The notes: generated from the letters alone by a model not told the origin. A stretch of DNA of 64,000 nt from Ulvibacterium sp965248315 (GCF_965248315.1 NZ_CBDFIX010000002.1:620001-684000); one strand, 5' to 3'. Counted from the first letter of the stretch, positions 16,505 to 25,943 are shown. Program-made: numbers and translations.

Positions 16505-17551
16505 TTATCGCCTTACTTTTTGCTTTTGTAATGGATTCTCATTCAGCTCCTTGAATTCCGTTCTGTTCTTAAAAATTTGCAAGGCGGTAAATACCGCCTC
16601 CTTAAATGAGCTATAGTCAGCTTTGCCCTTTCCCGCAATCTCATAGGCCGTGCCATGATCGGGGGAGGTACGGACTTTTGAAAGACCTGCGGTATAATTG
16701 ACCCCCTTGCCGAAGGAAAGTGTCTTGAAGGGAATTAATCCTTGATCGTGATAGGCCGCCAAAACGGCATCAAAGTTCTTATAGGAGTCCGAGCCAAAAA
16801 AACTATCTGCTGAATAGGGGCCAAAAATCAAGTGGCCCAAGTCTGACATTTCCTTAATGACGGGTTTCAAAACTTCATCATCTTCCTTGCCAATAACACC
16901 GTTGTCCCCACTGTGCGGATTAATCCCTAGGAGCGCAATTTTTGGTCTTCGTATCCCAAAATCCATCTGTAGGGATTTTTCAATCGTACGCACCTTGGTC
17001 CTGACCAAGATAGGATTTATGGCCGTAGGGGCATCCTTTACGGCGACGTGATCCGTAAGCAGTCCCACTTTTAATGTATCCGTAACCATAAACATAAGGC
17101 TTTCACCCTCCAATTCTTGGGCCAGATAATCTGTGTGCCCAGGAAATTTAAAGTCTTCTGACTGAATGTTATTTTTGTTGATCGGAGCGGTCACCAGGGC
17201 ATCAATATTTTCCTCTTTTAGGGCTTTTACGGCTGCCTGTAATGATTTTAAGGCATATTTTCCAGCTTCTTGGGTTTCTTTTCCAAACTCGATTTTAGGA
17301 ATTTCCTTCCAAATGTTCACCACGTTGATCTTGCCCTCAATAATCTTGGAAGCTTCATGGCTACCATGGTATTTAATGGCAATGCCCAAAGCATTTTTCT
17401 GAAAGGAAATGGTTTTATTGGAAGCAAAAATTACAGGTGTACAAAAATCCAGCATACGGGAATCTTCAAAAGTCTTAAGAACGACCTCACATCCAATTCC
17501 GTTTAGGTCACCTATGGAAATCCCTAGCCGTATTTTTCGATTTTCCTGCAT
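16505..17551 (-). CDS. pdxA: 4-hydroxythreonine-4-phosphate dehydrogenase
   Basis: NAD-dependent oxidation of 4-phosphohydroxy-L-threonine in pyridoxal-phosphate synthesis. The 348-residue protein begins RLGISIGDLNGIGCEVVLK (family start is GxxxGDPxGIGPE; Asn replaces Pro here), and has the metal-binding histidines in FPGHTDYLAQ, the GINPHSGDNGVIGKEDD motif and AAYHDQGLIPFKTLSFGKGVNYTAGL. I start at the ATG at 17551 because residues before it do not match the family. It is divergent from ribE with 58 bases between starts. Confidence 0.95.
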   Translation of the reverse strand: MQENRKIRLGISIGDLNGIGCEVVLKTFEDSRMLDFCTPVIFASNKTISFQKNALGIAIKYHGSHEASKIIEGKINVVNIWKEIPKIEFGKETQEAGKYALKSLQAAVKALKEENIDALVTAPINKNNIQSEDFKFPGHTDYLAQELEGESLMFMVTDTLKVGLLTDHVAVKDAPTAINPILVRTKVRTIEKSLQMDFGIRRPKIALLGINPHSGDNGVIGKEDDEVLKPVIKEMSDLGHLIFGPYSADSFFGSDSYKNFDAVLAAYHDQGLIPFKTLSFGKGVNYTAGLSKVRTSPDHGTAYEIAGKGKADYSSFKEAVFTALQIFKNRTEFKELNENPLQKQKVRR

Positions 17552-17609
17552 ATTTTCTTTGGCTTTATCCCTAAATTTATCGCACAAAATTACTCAATTT
17601 AAGCGGAAC

Positions 17610-18206
17610 ATGTTTACGGGAATAATCGAAACCTTAGGAGAGATATCACAATTGGAAAAGGATGGGGGCAACCTTCACATTACAATAGCTTCCCGGGTAG
17701 CCAAGGAGTTGCAAATAGATCAGAGTATGGCCCATAATGGTGTTTGCCTAACCGTAGTTTCCTTAGGAGAGGACAAATATACAGTTACGGCTATTGACGA
17801 AACACTTCAAAAAACCAATCTCGGTGATTTGAAAATCGGTGATTCCGTGAACCTGGAACGTGCTATGATCCTGGGTTCCCGATTGGACGGCCATATTGTT
17901 CAGGGGCATGTGGATCAAACTGGGACCTGTACCTCAATCGAGGAAAAGGATGGCAGCTGGCTGTTTTCATTCGAGTATGATGTTTCGCTCAACAATCCAA
18001 CTATTGAAAAGGGGTCTATAACTATTGATGGGGTAAGTTTAACAGTGGTCGATTCCGGAACAAATACGTTTAGTGTGGCCATTATACCGTACACCTATGA
18101 AAACACTCGATTTCATGCCTATAAGGTTGGATCTAAAGTAAACCTAGAATTTGACGTTATCGGAAAGTACGTGACCAAGTTATTGAGTCTGCATTCTAAA
18201 CCTTAA
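17610..18206 (+). CDS. ribE: Riboflavin synthase, alpha chain
   Basis: Dismutates two 6,7-dimethyl-8-ribityllumazine molecules into riboflavin and a pyrimidine. The 198-residue protein is two tandem lumazine-binding beta-barrels: the first starts MFTGIIETLGEI and has SMAHNGVCLTVV, the second has GHIVQGHVDQTGT and GSITIDGVSLTVVD, ending in the C-terminal trimerisation helix (LEFDVIGKYVTKLL). I start at the ATG at 17610 because MFTGIIE is the invariant family N terminus; the upstream in-frame codons overlap pdxA. Its last 11 bases overlap the end of the convergent NagX-like gene. Confidence 0.96.
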   Translation: MFTGIIETLGEISQLEKDGGNLHITIASRVAKELQIDQSMAHNGVCLTVVSLGEDKYTVTAIDETLQKTNLGDLKIGDSVNLERAMILGSRLDGHIVQGHVDQTGTCTSIEEKDGSWLFSFEYDVSLNNPTIEKGSITIDGVSLTVVDSGTNTFSVAIIPYTYENTRFHAYKVGSKVNLEFDVIGKYVTKLLSLHSKP

Positions 18207-19281
18207 TGAAAATCTTCCTTTGGTATAAAACATAGGCCAAAAGGCAATAAAATGCAACGACCGAAAGACCATAAAGTAAGGAGGACATTTGCATGGACAT
18301 AAAATCATGGACATAAATGGTTTCAAAGAGCCATCCATGAAATGAAGTATCCCCCACCTTGATCATACCAAAAACCTTGGAGATGAAGCTCGACAAAAAA
18401 TATACGATAATGGCATTGGCACCGGCATAGCGAAAAACACTTCCGAATTCAATCCCCTTTACATCTGTCAGGTAGTAAATCAATGCCAGCAACATATTGG
18501 CCCAGCCAGCCGTAACCAAAACAAAACTACTGGTCCAAAGTGCTTTATTTATAGGGAAGACCAAATCCCATAAATGTCCAAGTATCAGCAACGAACCTCC
18601 AATACCGACCATAAGGGTTACTTTTTTGGGCAGTTTTGATGTTAAAAGCAATCCGGTAAAAATACCTAACAATGAGCTGCAAATTGCCGGTATTGTACTT
18701 AATAGACCCTCGGGGTCATAATCTTCCTTCCACATATGGCTCCCTAAAACGTTTAAATCCACGTAATTCGCCAAATTATTGGGAGCCCTTTCAAAAGTGG
18801 ATTCCATCCCACCTACGGGTACAAAACCCATTAACAGCCAATAGCCGATCAAAAGAAAGGCACATATGCCTATAAGGGTTTTCCAGTTAACGTTCAGAAA
18901 TAAAATCGCAGCAAAAAAGAATACAACACCTATACGCTGTAAAACTCCAGGAAACCGGATTTCGGCAAAATCCTTTATGAAGGGAAAGGTGATGGTAAAC
19001 GCTCCAAGAAAAAGGCCGAGGCCAATCAACTTTAAGGCACGAATCGTAATCTTTTTGTAACTCTTAGCATTAACGGGCTTGTTTTTATAGGCAAATACAA
19101 TGGAAGTCCCAACGATAAAAAGGAAAAAGGGAAATACCAGATCCGTAGGTGTATAACCATGCCAATCGGCATGCAGAAAGGGCGCATATACGGCAGACCA
19201 CGTTCCAGGGGTGTTTACTAAAATCATTAGGACTATGGTAAGTCCCCTAAAAATGTCTACTGAAATAATCCTATCCTTCAT
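18196..19281 (-). CDS. NagX / HGSNAT-like membrane acyltransferase (DUF5009-type)
   Basis: A 361-residue polytopic inner-membrane protein (about 10 membrane segments) related to heparan-alpha-glucosaminide N-acetyltransferase and bacterial NagX. N-terminal motif RIISVDIFRGLTIVLMILVNTPG contains the family DxFRG signature; WHGYTPTDLVFPFFLFIVG follows, carrying the histidine region where the human enzyme transfers acetyl from acetyl-CoA. Its natural bacterial substrate is not established, though sugar amines are the common suggestion. It lies 8 bases after the SSS symporter, almost certainly one operon, which points to processing of a sugar brought in by that transporter. Confidence 0.82.
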   Translation of the reverse strand: MKDRIISVDIFRGLTIVLMILVNTPGTWSAVYAPFLHADWHGYTPTDLVFPFFLFIVGTSIVFAYKNKPVNAKSYKKITIRALKLIGLGLFLGAFTITFPFIKDFAEIRFPGVLQRIGVVFFFAAILFLNVNWKTLIGICAFLLIGYWLLMGFVPVGGMESTFERAPNNLANYVDLNVLGSHMWKEDYDPEGLLSTIPAICSSLLGIFTGLLLTSKLPKKVTLMVGIGGSLLILGHLWDLVFPINKALWTSSFVLVTAGWANMLLALIYYLTDVKGIEFGSVFRYAGANAIIVYFLSSFISKVFGMIKVGDTSFHGWLFETIYVHDFMSMQMSSLLYGLSVVAFYCLLAYVLYQRKIFIKV

Positions 19282-19289
19282 GGTAAAAA

Positions 19290-21101
19290 CTATAGTATAT
19301 TATCTTTCATACGGTTCCATGCTCTTATTAGCAGAATACCGGAAAGTGCCGCTACACCCGTTAAAATCAATGCTAAAGTGGTCTTCCCATAAATCCAATA
19401 GCCTGTAGCGAACATGGTAGAGTAGACCAGTACAACTCCCAAAAGCATGGCCGTTATGCCCGAGGGCACACTCCATTTTTCATTTTCCAAGACGACCTCA
19501 TCGTTATCTTCACGAGCTTCTTTGACAACTTTTGACCATCCAGGGCCTCCTGGCTGTATTTTCTTATAAAAATCCCGCAACACTTGTTTCGATTCTGGTT
19601 GGGTCATAAAAGTGGCCGATAACCAAATTACCGAGGTTACCAACATTATAAAAGGTAGTTCCCCCCAATCCGGCAATAGTCCCGATTCAGAGTCAAACAA
19701 AATAGGTCTCAATGCAGTTGTTTCCAACAAAATAGCGAGAATCCCGGAAGAGAACATGGCGGAAATTTCACTCCACGAATTAATCCGCCACCAAAACCAT
19801 CTAAGAATAAAAATTAGCCCGGTACCGGCACCAAACGACAACAAAAGATTAAAAATGCCCATGGCATTTTGCATAGCCAAGGCTAAAAAGGCGCTCAAAA
19901 TCATCAAAACTACCGTTGACAAACGTCCTACGGCCACCATTTGTTTTTCGGTGGCATTTGGATTTATCTGCTGCTTGTAAAAATCAAAGACCATATAGGA
20001 TGACCCCCAGTTCAATTGGGTAGAGATGGTACTCATATATGCTGCTATCAGGGAAGCCAATACAACGCCCAGCAATCCGCTGGGTAATTTGGTCAACATG
20101 GCCGAATAGGCCAAATCGTGCCCCAATTTATCCGCAGGCACGTTCGGAAAAGCTTCCGAAATACTTGCAACGTCAGGATAAACGACCAATGAGGCTAGAG
20201 CTACCAAAATCCAAGGCCATGGACGTAGGGCATAGTGCATAATATTAAAGAAGAAAGTTGCGCCAATGGCATGGTTCTCATTCTTTGCGGCCAACATACG
20301 CTGTGCAATATAGCCCCCTCCTCCGGGTTCCCCACCGGGATACCAGGAACTCCACCACTGAACTGCCAATGGAATTACCAAAATGGTAACCACGGCCTTT
20401 GTATCGCTTAAATCTGGAAGAATATTAAGCTTATCCTTTACATTTTCACTTTCAATAATTGCCTGTATTCCTCCAACTTCCGGAATGTTTACCAAATAAT
20501 AGGCAGCTCCTATGGCCCCGGCCATCGCTACAAAAAATAGTAAAAAGTCGGTATAGACTACGCCTTTAAATCCTCCCAAGGCACTGAAAATTACCGTTAT
20601 CAAACCAGCCCCGATTACAGTTTGCCAAGGTTCAAGTCCCAACATAATTCCCCCAATCTTAATCGCGGCCAATGTTACGGCGGACATCGTAATAACATTA
20701 AACAAAATACCCAAATACACGGCACGGAATTTTCTTAAAAAACTTGCTGGTGCACCCCCGTAACGCAACTCGTAAAACTCAAGATCGGTCTTAACATTTG
20801 ATTTTCTCCATAATTTGGCATAAACGAAAACCGTGAGCATCCCTGTAAGCAAAAAACACCACCAGCCCCAGTTGCCCGATACTCCACTGGTGCGCACCAA
20901 ATCGGTTACCAGGTTGGGCGTGTCCGTGGAAAAGGTAGTGGCCACCATGGAAAGACCTAACAGCCACCAGGGCATTGTTCTTCCCGACAAAAAGAACTCC
21001 GAGGAATTTTTTCCCGACTTTTTGGAAACATAAATCCCAATCCCTAAAACGATTGAGAAGAAAACGACGATAAAACTATAATCCAGGGTGCTGAGTTCCA
21101 T
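19290..21101 (-). CDS. Sodium:solute symporter (SSS family)
   Basis: A 603-residue inner-membrane protein with about 14 hydrophobic segments in the LeuT-type SSS fold. The N-terminal part reads LDYSFIVVFFSIVLGIGIYVSKKSGKNSSEFFLSGRTMPWWLLGLSMVATTFSTDTPNLV, containing the family GRxxPWWxxGxSMxAT motif around the sodium site. The substrate is probably a sugar or an organic acid. Co-transcription with the NagX-like acyltransferase and proximity to an AGE epimerase and a kelch protein argue for a sugar. A long hydrophilic linker (about residues 495-545) precedes the last two membrane segments. Confidence 0.87.
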   Translation of the reverse strand: MELSTLDYSFIVVFFSIVLGIGIYVSKKSGKNSSEFFLSGRTMPWWLLGLSMVATTFSTDTPNLVTDLVRTSGVSGNWGWWCFLLTGMLTVFVYAKLWRKSNVKTDLEFYELRYGGAPASFLRKFRAVYLGILFNVITMSAVTLAAIKIGGIMLGLEPWQTVIGAGLITVIFSALGGFKGVVYTDFLLFFVAMAGAIGAAYYLVNIPEVGGIQAIIESENVKDKLNILPDLSDTKAVVTILVIPLAVQWWSSWYPGGEPGGGGYIAQRMLAAKNENHAIGATFFFNIMHYALRPWPWILVALASLVVYPDVASISEAFPNVPADKLGHDLAYSAMLTKLPSGLLGVVLASLIAAYMSTISTQLNWGSSYMVFDFYKQQINPNATEKQMVAVGRLSTVVLMILSAFLALAMQNAMGIFNLLLSFGAGTGLIFILRWFWWRINSWSEISAMFSSGILAILLETTALRPILFDSESGLLPDWGELPFIMLVTSVIWLSATFMTQPESKQVLRDFYKKIQPGGPGWSKVVKEAREDNDEVVLENEKWSVPSGITAMLLGVVLVYSTMFATGYWIYGKTTLALILTGVAALSGILLIRAWNRMKDNIL

Positions 21102-21176
21102 AGTTTGGTTATTGGTTAATGGCTAAAGATATTATTTTTTAGGATACTTTTGTGGTTTCACTGTTAAACTACCTTA

Positions 21177-21932
21177 GTGCTACCAACCCTAGTATCAGAA
21201 ATTCCGATTACATCCTGGACCTTGGCATATATTGCGGCATTTGTTATCGGTGTCTCTAAAAGTGGCATAAAGGGAATCGCCATTATCATCGTAACATTCA
21301 TGGCCTTGGCTTTTGGTGCCAAGAACTCTACCGGTCTAATTGTCCCCCTCCTAATTGTCGGCGATATTTTTGCCGTAATCTATTATAATAGACATACCCA
21401 GTGGAAATACATTGTACGTTTTCTACCTTGGATGATGGCTGGTGTTCTTATAGGTGTCCTAATAGGAAAGGATTTGGATGAAGATACTTTCAAAATCGGG
21501 ATGGCCTTCATTATTTTAGGAAGTGTCATAATGATGTACTGGTGGGATCGTAGAAAATCCAAAACGGTTCCTGACCATTGGGCATTTGCTGGATTCATGG
21601 GTGTTATGGCCGGAATTACCACCATGATCGGAAATTTGGCGGGAGCCTTTGCCAATATCTTTTTCTTGGCCATGCGTTTGCCCAAAAACGAGTTTATAGG
21701 GACTGCCGCCTGGCTTTTCCTTATTATCAACGTGTTTAAGCTTCCTTTTCATATTTGGTCTTGGGGAACCATTACCTGGGAATCCGTAGGTATAGATTTA
21801 AGATTGGTCCCAGGGATTTTTGTAGGCTTATATGTCGGGGTACGTTTGGTAAAAATTATAAAGGAAAGTTTTTATCGAAAAATGATATTGATCCTGACCG
21901 CCCTTGGGGCCGTATTGATTCTATTCCGTTAA
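21177..21932 (+). CDS. TauE/SafE family (TSUP) membrane permease
   Basis: A 251-residue inner-membrane protein with about eight hydrophobic segments in two repeats, the TauE/SafE architecture. The N-terminal repeat has VIGVSKSGIKGIAIIIVTFMALAFG and the second has GFMGVMAGITTMIGNLAGAFANIFFLAMRLPKNEFIGTAAW. Members export or import sulfite, sulfoacetate or related C2 acids; the substrate here is unknown. No in-frame ATG exists upstream, so I accept the GTG at 21177. A -7-like TACTTTTG is at 21145-21152, without a clear -33. It is divergent from the SSS gene with 75 bases between. Confidence 0.82.
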   Translation: MLPTLVSEIPITSWTLAYIAAFVIGVSKSGIKGIAIIIVTFMALAFGAKNSTGLIVPLLIVGDIFAVIYYNRHTQWKYIVRFLPWMMAGVLIGVLIGKDLDEDTFKIGMAFIILGSVIMMYWWDRRKSKTVPDHWAFAGFMGVMAGITTMIGNLAGAFANIFFLAMRLPKNEFIGTAAWLFLIINVFKLPFHIWSWGTITWESVGIDLRLVPGIFVGLYVGVRLVKIIKESFYRKMILILTALGAVLILFR

Positions 21933-21986
21933 TCCATATCCATTTTCGGAAAATATAAGTAGCTTTATATCAAATGGATAAAGTGT

Positions 21987-23390
21987 ATGCCTAACCTGAT
22001 TTCCAAAAGTTCCGTACCTATAACATTAGCATTGTTCTTGTATGTACTAGTGTTCGTTTCCTGCAAAACGGAGAGGACAGAACCCTTAAAAGATGAGGGA
22101 CTACTTTCTGAAATCGAGGCCTCCTTGGATACTCTTGTTCAGGTCTGGTACCCAAAAACCGTGGACACCGTTAATGGTGGTTTTTGGTCCGATTTCAATT
22201 ACAAATGGGAAAGGGAAGGTAAGCAAAACAAAATGTTGGTAAGTCAGGCGCGTCATGTCTGGACAGCTTCTACCCTTGCCCTTTTTTATAAAGATAAGAA
22301 GTACGAACAAATCGCGGCGCATGGATATCGCTTTCTTAGGGATGCCATGTGGGACGAAACCAATGGTGGGTTCCATACCTTATTACATGTAAAAAATGAT
22401 TCATTGGAAGTACTTTCCAATACCAAAAGCACCTATGGCAACTCCTTTGCCATCTACGGACTCGCCACGTATTACAAAGCTTCCCGGGACTCAGCTGCGC
22501 TAAATCTGGCAAAGAAAACTTTTCTGTGGTTAGAGGAACATGCCCATGACTCTATATACAAAGGCTATTTTGATGTCCTTCAACCCAATGGCTCCTGGTT
22601 TTTGGATGTCAATACAAATGATGCCGATTATGACAATTTCATTCGAAAGGATTGGAAAGATCAAAACTCCTCCATTCACCTTTTGGAAAGTTTTACCGCC
22701 CTGTACGAGGTATGGCAAAATCCCTTATTAAAAAAACGCCTTGAGGAAATGTTGGGACTGATAAGGGATACCATTACTACCCCAAAGGGTCACCTCAGCC
22801 TATACCTGGAACGGGATTGGAAACCAATATCATTACGGGATTCCACGGATAGCTATAGAAAGCAAAATCTGTGGGTGGATCATGTTTCCTTTGGCCATGA
22901 TGTGGAAACGGCCTTTCTTATGTTGGAGGCTTCCCATATACTCGGTAGAACAAAGGATTCCGCTACCTTAATAAAAGCTAAAAAAATGGTGGATCATGCC
23001 CTGGAATGGGGTTGGGACATACAGACTGGAGGATTCTATTACGAGGGTGTTTATTGGGATAAAAAGGGCAGGCATACCATTGAAAAAGAGGCAAAAGTAT
23101 GGTGGACGCAAGCGGAAGGGCTTAATTCCCTTTTGCTGTTTTCCAAGTTGTTTCCGGATGAGTCGCGGTATCTGGATTTATTTGAAAAACAATGGGACCA
23201 CATAGTTACTCACATGATTGACCACGAATACGGTGGTTGGTTTCACGAGGGATTGGATACGGATCCGGAAGCCAAATACGATGCAAAGGCCCATAATTGG
23301 AAAGTCAACTATCACAACATTCGGGCTTTGGTGAATACCATTCAAATGCTAAAGGATGAATTCCCTTTAACGGATCCCAAGCATTTGTAA
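21987..23390 (+). CDS. AGE-family sugar 2-epimerase, lipoprotein
   Basis: A 467-residue protein of the N-acylglucosamine/cellobiose 2-epimerase family, which inverts C2 of a reducing-end sugar through an (alpha/alpha)6 barrel. The catalytic-type histidines appear in VSQARHVWTAS, WVDHVSFGHDVETAFLMLEA and AHNWKVNYHNIRALVNT, and the barrel entrance in EAKVWWTQAEGLNSLLLF. The conserved pattern is closer to cellobiose/mannobiose epimerases than to mammalian renin-binding protein. An N-terminal signal with lipobox (LYVLVFVSCKTE, Cys about residue 26) predicts export as a lipoprotein, which is unusual because most family members are cytoplasmic. It converges on the kelch gene. Confidence 0.85.
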   Translation: MPNLISKSSVPITLALFLYVLVFVSCKTERTEPLKDEGLLSEIEASLDTLVQVWYPKTVDTVNGGFWSDFNYKWEREGKQNKMLVSQARHVWTASTLALFYKDKKYEQIAAHGYRFLRDAMWDETNGGFHTLLHVKNDSLEVLSNTKSTYGNSFAIYGLATYYKASRDSAALNLAKKTFLWLEEHAHDSIYKGYFDVLQPNGSWFLDVNTNDADYDNFIRKDWKDQNSSIHLLESFTALYEVWQNPLLKKRLEEMLGLIRDTITTPKGHLSLYLERDWKPISLRDSTDSYRKQNLWVDHVSFGHDVETAFLMLEASHILGRTKDSATLIKAKKMVDHALEWGWDIQTGGFYYEGVYWDKKGRHTIEKEAKVWWTQAEGLNSLLLFSKLFPDESRYLDLFEKQWDHIVTHMIDHEYGGWFHEGLDTDPEAKYDAKAHNWKVNYHNIRALVNTIQMLKDEFPLTDPKHL

Positions 23391-23408
23391 AGCATGTTGG
23401 TCGGTTTT

Positions 23409-24422
23409 CTATTTGGTATATTTCTCCATAGTGTACAACTCGGGTTCTCCACCTCGATTTCCACAACCGGAGGCAACATACAAGTTCCCGTCATGTTCCA
23501 GCACCCCAGTACCATGTCTTCCTTCTAGCATTGAGGGTAGCGAACGCCAGCTATTATTGCCAATATCAAGTGCCTCCACATGGGCGTGCGCTTTTTCTTG
23601 GGTACCGGATTCTCCTCCCAGTACCAAAACCTCATCTCCCTTTAAAATAGCCATATTACCGGCACGCTGAGTAGGTATTTCATGGGGCAAGGTCGTCCAA
23701 CTATTATCGGCAATGTCATATACATCAACCTTTCCCAAGGTACTTCCAAAAGGCTCATCGGAAGCTCCGGTGTTTCTCCCGGCCAGTACATAAATTTTTC
23801 CGTTAGCCTCAACGGACTGAAAGTGATCCCGTGGTCTCGGGGCATCGGCCAGAACCTGCCATTCCCCTGTATCCAAATCATAGCTGTCCATCCAATTCTT
23901 ATGATCCCCGATATGGCCATTCTTTATTCCACAGGAAACATATAGCTTTCCGTTGAAAATTACATTCCCTGTGGATCCTCTTAAGCGCTCCGAAGGAATT
24001 TCGTCCTCCTTGGACCAGCTATCTATTGCGGGGTCGTATATGTAAATATTCGTTACCGGTGTTTCATTGGGCCATCCCCCGGTCAATGCTCCCACTATGT
24101 AAATCTTATTTTTATGGACAACGGGTTGAAAATGATGTATCTCTATAGGAGGTGCCGTACCTTTAGACCATGCCTCGGTTTGCACATCGTAAACACTTAC
24201 AGGCCGTATACCCCGACCACCAAGCAGATAAAACTTGTCTTCAACCTTTACAAAAGCAGCCTCATGTCGTTGTACCGGTTCACTACCATCCTTGGAAGTT
24301 ACCGCTTGCCATGAGGGTTCCACGACCTGTTTTTGAACCGCCTCCACGTTGGCGTTTTTTGGGGCTTCCTTGCATGTTATAATGACTAGGAGAAAGCAAA
24401 CAAGAATGAACACGTTTTTCAT
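23409..24422 (-). CDS. Kelch-repeat lipoprotein (beta-propeller)
   Basis: A 337-residue exported lipoprotein: signal and lipobox LVCFLLVIITCKE (Cys about residue 17), then six kelch-type repeats of about 48-50 residues. Each has the diglycine and spaced aromatic residues (YLLGGRGIRPVSVYDVQTEAW, YIVGALTGGW...IYDPAIDSW, YVSCGIKNG...SYDLDTGEW, YVLAGRNTG...VYDIADNSW, LVLGGESGT...ALDIGNNSW, YVASGCGNRGGEP). The architecture matches sialate mutarotase/epimerase NanM and related sugar-binding propellers, but no catalytic residues can be assigned. A perfect -7 box TACATTTG on the minus strand is at 24459-24452. Confidence 0.83.
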   Translation of the reverse strand: MKNVFILVCFLLVIITCKEAPKNANVEAVQKQVVEPSWQAVTSKDGSEPVQRHEAAFVKVEDKFYLLGGRGIRPVSVYDVQTEAWSKGTAPPIEIHHFQPVVHKNKIYIVGALTGGWPNETPVTNIYIYDPAIDSWSKEDEIPSERLRGSTGNVIFNGKLYVSCGIKNGHIGDHKNWMDSYDLDTGEWQVLADAPRPRDHFQSVEANGKIYVLAGRNTGASDEPFGSTLGKVDVYDIADNSWTTLPHEIPTQRAGNMAILKGDEVLVLGGESGTQEKAHAHVEALDIGNNSWRSLPSMLEGRHGTGVLEHDGNLYVASGCGNRGGEPELYTMEKYTK

Positions 24423-24451
24423 CTAATATTGAATTAAATCCTTGATACGCC

Positions 24452-24459
24452 CAAATGTA
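24452..24459 (-). promoter_or_regulatory. Putative -7 element for the kelch gene
   Basis: TACATTTG on the minus strand matches TAnnTTTG exactly and lies 30 bases before the start codon, but no TTG is found at the usual -33 distance. Confidence 0.35.
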
Positions 24460-24571
24460 CTAAATCTAAAAAATCATCTTTGGCGATTTCCTTTCGTTGA
24501 ATTTCGGGTCATTTAAAGAACATGTTTAGAATTACATAAATTCTTGGTAAGCATTTCTTAACCTTAAAAGA

Positions 24572-24627
24572 TTTACATATGGTAAAAATTTATTGAATAT
24601 TGTCTATAAAAATTTACCATTTGTAAA
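24572..24627. promoter_or_regulatory. Twin operator and promoter of the phosphonate arm 1
   Basis: Two copies of the palindrome TTTAC-N5-GTAAA occur at 24572-24586 and 24613-24627, centres 41 bp apart (about four helical turns). Together they also form a larger inverted repeat with 15-nt arms (24579-24593 / 24606-24620, 13 of 15 pairing). Between and over them lies a likely promoter: TTG at 24593-24595, 19 nt, then TACCATTTG at 24615-24623, so the second copy covers the -7 region. The DUF5690 start codon is 15 bases after the second copy. The geometry suggests repression by looping or cooperative binding. Confidence 0.6.
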
Positions 24628-24641
24628 CTCATCCTGAGCTT

Positions 24642-25943
24642 TTGAAACTTAGCAGAAAAGATAGTCGCGTTTTGTTTTTGGGGGCGTTCGCCTCTTTTGG
24701 GGTGTACTTTTGCATGTATGCATTTCGAAAGCCATTTACGGTAGCCACCTACGAAGACTATTTTTTATGGGGAGTGAATTACAAAATTATGCTAATTATT
24801 GTACAGGTGTTGGGGTATATGCTTTCCAAGTTTGTCGGTATAAAAGTGATTTCGGGTCTACGGGCAAAAAGCAGGTTTGGGTACCTCATCGGGATGATAG
24901 CCGTGGCAGAGTTAAGTCTTGTTTTATTCGGACTAATACCCAATCCCCATAACTCTATTTTTATGTTCATAAACGGCTTATCGCTCGGTATGATATGGGG
25001 TGTGGTATTTTCATATCTGGAAGGGAGGAGGTTTACGGAAATTCTTGGAGTAGCACTATGTTCCAGTTTTATAGTTTCCAGCGGTGCGGTAAAGTCGGCC
25101 GGGCTTTTGGTTATGCGGTATTTTGGTGTTTCGGAGTTTTGGATGCCCGCAATGACCGGGCTTATATTTATGCTTCCCTTCCTTGGTTTTGCCATACTTC
25201 TGGAAAAAGTACCCCAACCCAATGCAGAAGACAGATTGCTGCGAAAGGAAAGAAAGCCTATGAATAGGGAAGACCGTATAAAAACGGTTCGGAATTTTTT
25301 TCTCCCTTTGGTCATTTTGGTCTTTTTCTATATCTGCCTCACGGCCTTACGCGATTTTCGCGATAATTTTTCCCGTGAGATTTGGGACTCCGTAGGTCTC
25401 CGGGACAATGCTTCGATTTATACCTTGTCCGAAGTTCCGGTAGCCTTATTGGTATTGCTCTTGATAGGCCTTTTTGTTTTCATTAAAAAGAATTACCGCG
25501 CCTTTGTTTCCTATCATTACCTACTTATTGGTGGAAGCTTGTTCATTGGCCTTTCTACCTTGCTTTATCAGAACAATATGGTTGGTCCCGTCTTTTGGAT
25601 GATAAGTGTAGGGTTGGGATTATACGCGTGTTATGTGCCTTTCAACTGCCTTTTTTTTGATAGAATGATCGCTACCTTTCGCATAAACGGAAATGCCGGT
25701 TTTCTCATTTACATTGCCGACGCTTTTGGTTATTTGGGAAGTGTGGCGGTCTTGCTCTATAAGAATTTTGGAAGTACCGACGTATCTTGGCTACAATTCT
25801 TTGTTCAAGGAACCTATATTGTCGCCGTCATAGGTGTTGTAGTATCGATTTTATCCTTGACCTACTTTAAGAGAAAATACAATAACGGGGTCCATGACCC
25901 CCTCCTAAAATCTCCATTGTTGAACTATGAGAAACGTTTATGA
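24642..25943 (+). CDS. DUF5690 family MFS-like transporter
   Basis: A 433-residue polytopic protein with about 12 hydrophobic segments, starting GAFASFGVYFCMYAFRKPFTVATYEDY, which is recognisably of the major-facilitator/organophosphate-transporter type (compare FxYxxRKxF in GlpT/UhpT-like proteins) and matches the DUF5690 family of Bacteroidota. A charged central loop (about residues 195-220) separates the two six-helix halves. No substrate has been established for the family, as far as I know. It overlaps the FAD oxidoreductase gene by 17 bases, so it is likely the inner-membrane importer for the substrate of that enzyme, presumably an aminophosphonate. Confidence 0.8.
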   Translation: MKLSRKDSRVLFLGAFASFGVYFCMYAFRKPFTVATYEDYFLWGVNYKIMLIIVQVLGYMLSKFVGIKVISGLRAKSRFGYLIGMIAVAELSLVLFGLIPNPHNSIFMFINGLSLGMIWGVVFSYLEGRRFTEILGVALCSSFIVSSGAVKSAGLLVMRYFGVSEFWMPAMTGLIFMLPFLGFAILLEKVPQPNAEDRLLRKERKPMNREDRIKTVRNFFLPLVILVFFYICLTALRDFRDNFSREIWDSVGLRDNASIYTLSEVPVALLVLLLIGLFVFIKKNYRAFVSYHYLLIGGSLFIGLSTLLYQNNMVGPVFWMISVGLGLYACYVPFNCLFFDRMIATFRINGNAGFLIYIADAFGYLGSVAVLLYKNFGSTDVSWLQFFVQGTYIVAVIGVVVSILSLTYFKRKYNNGVHDPLLKSPLLNYEKRL

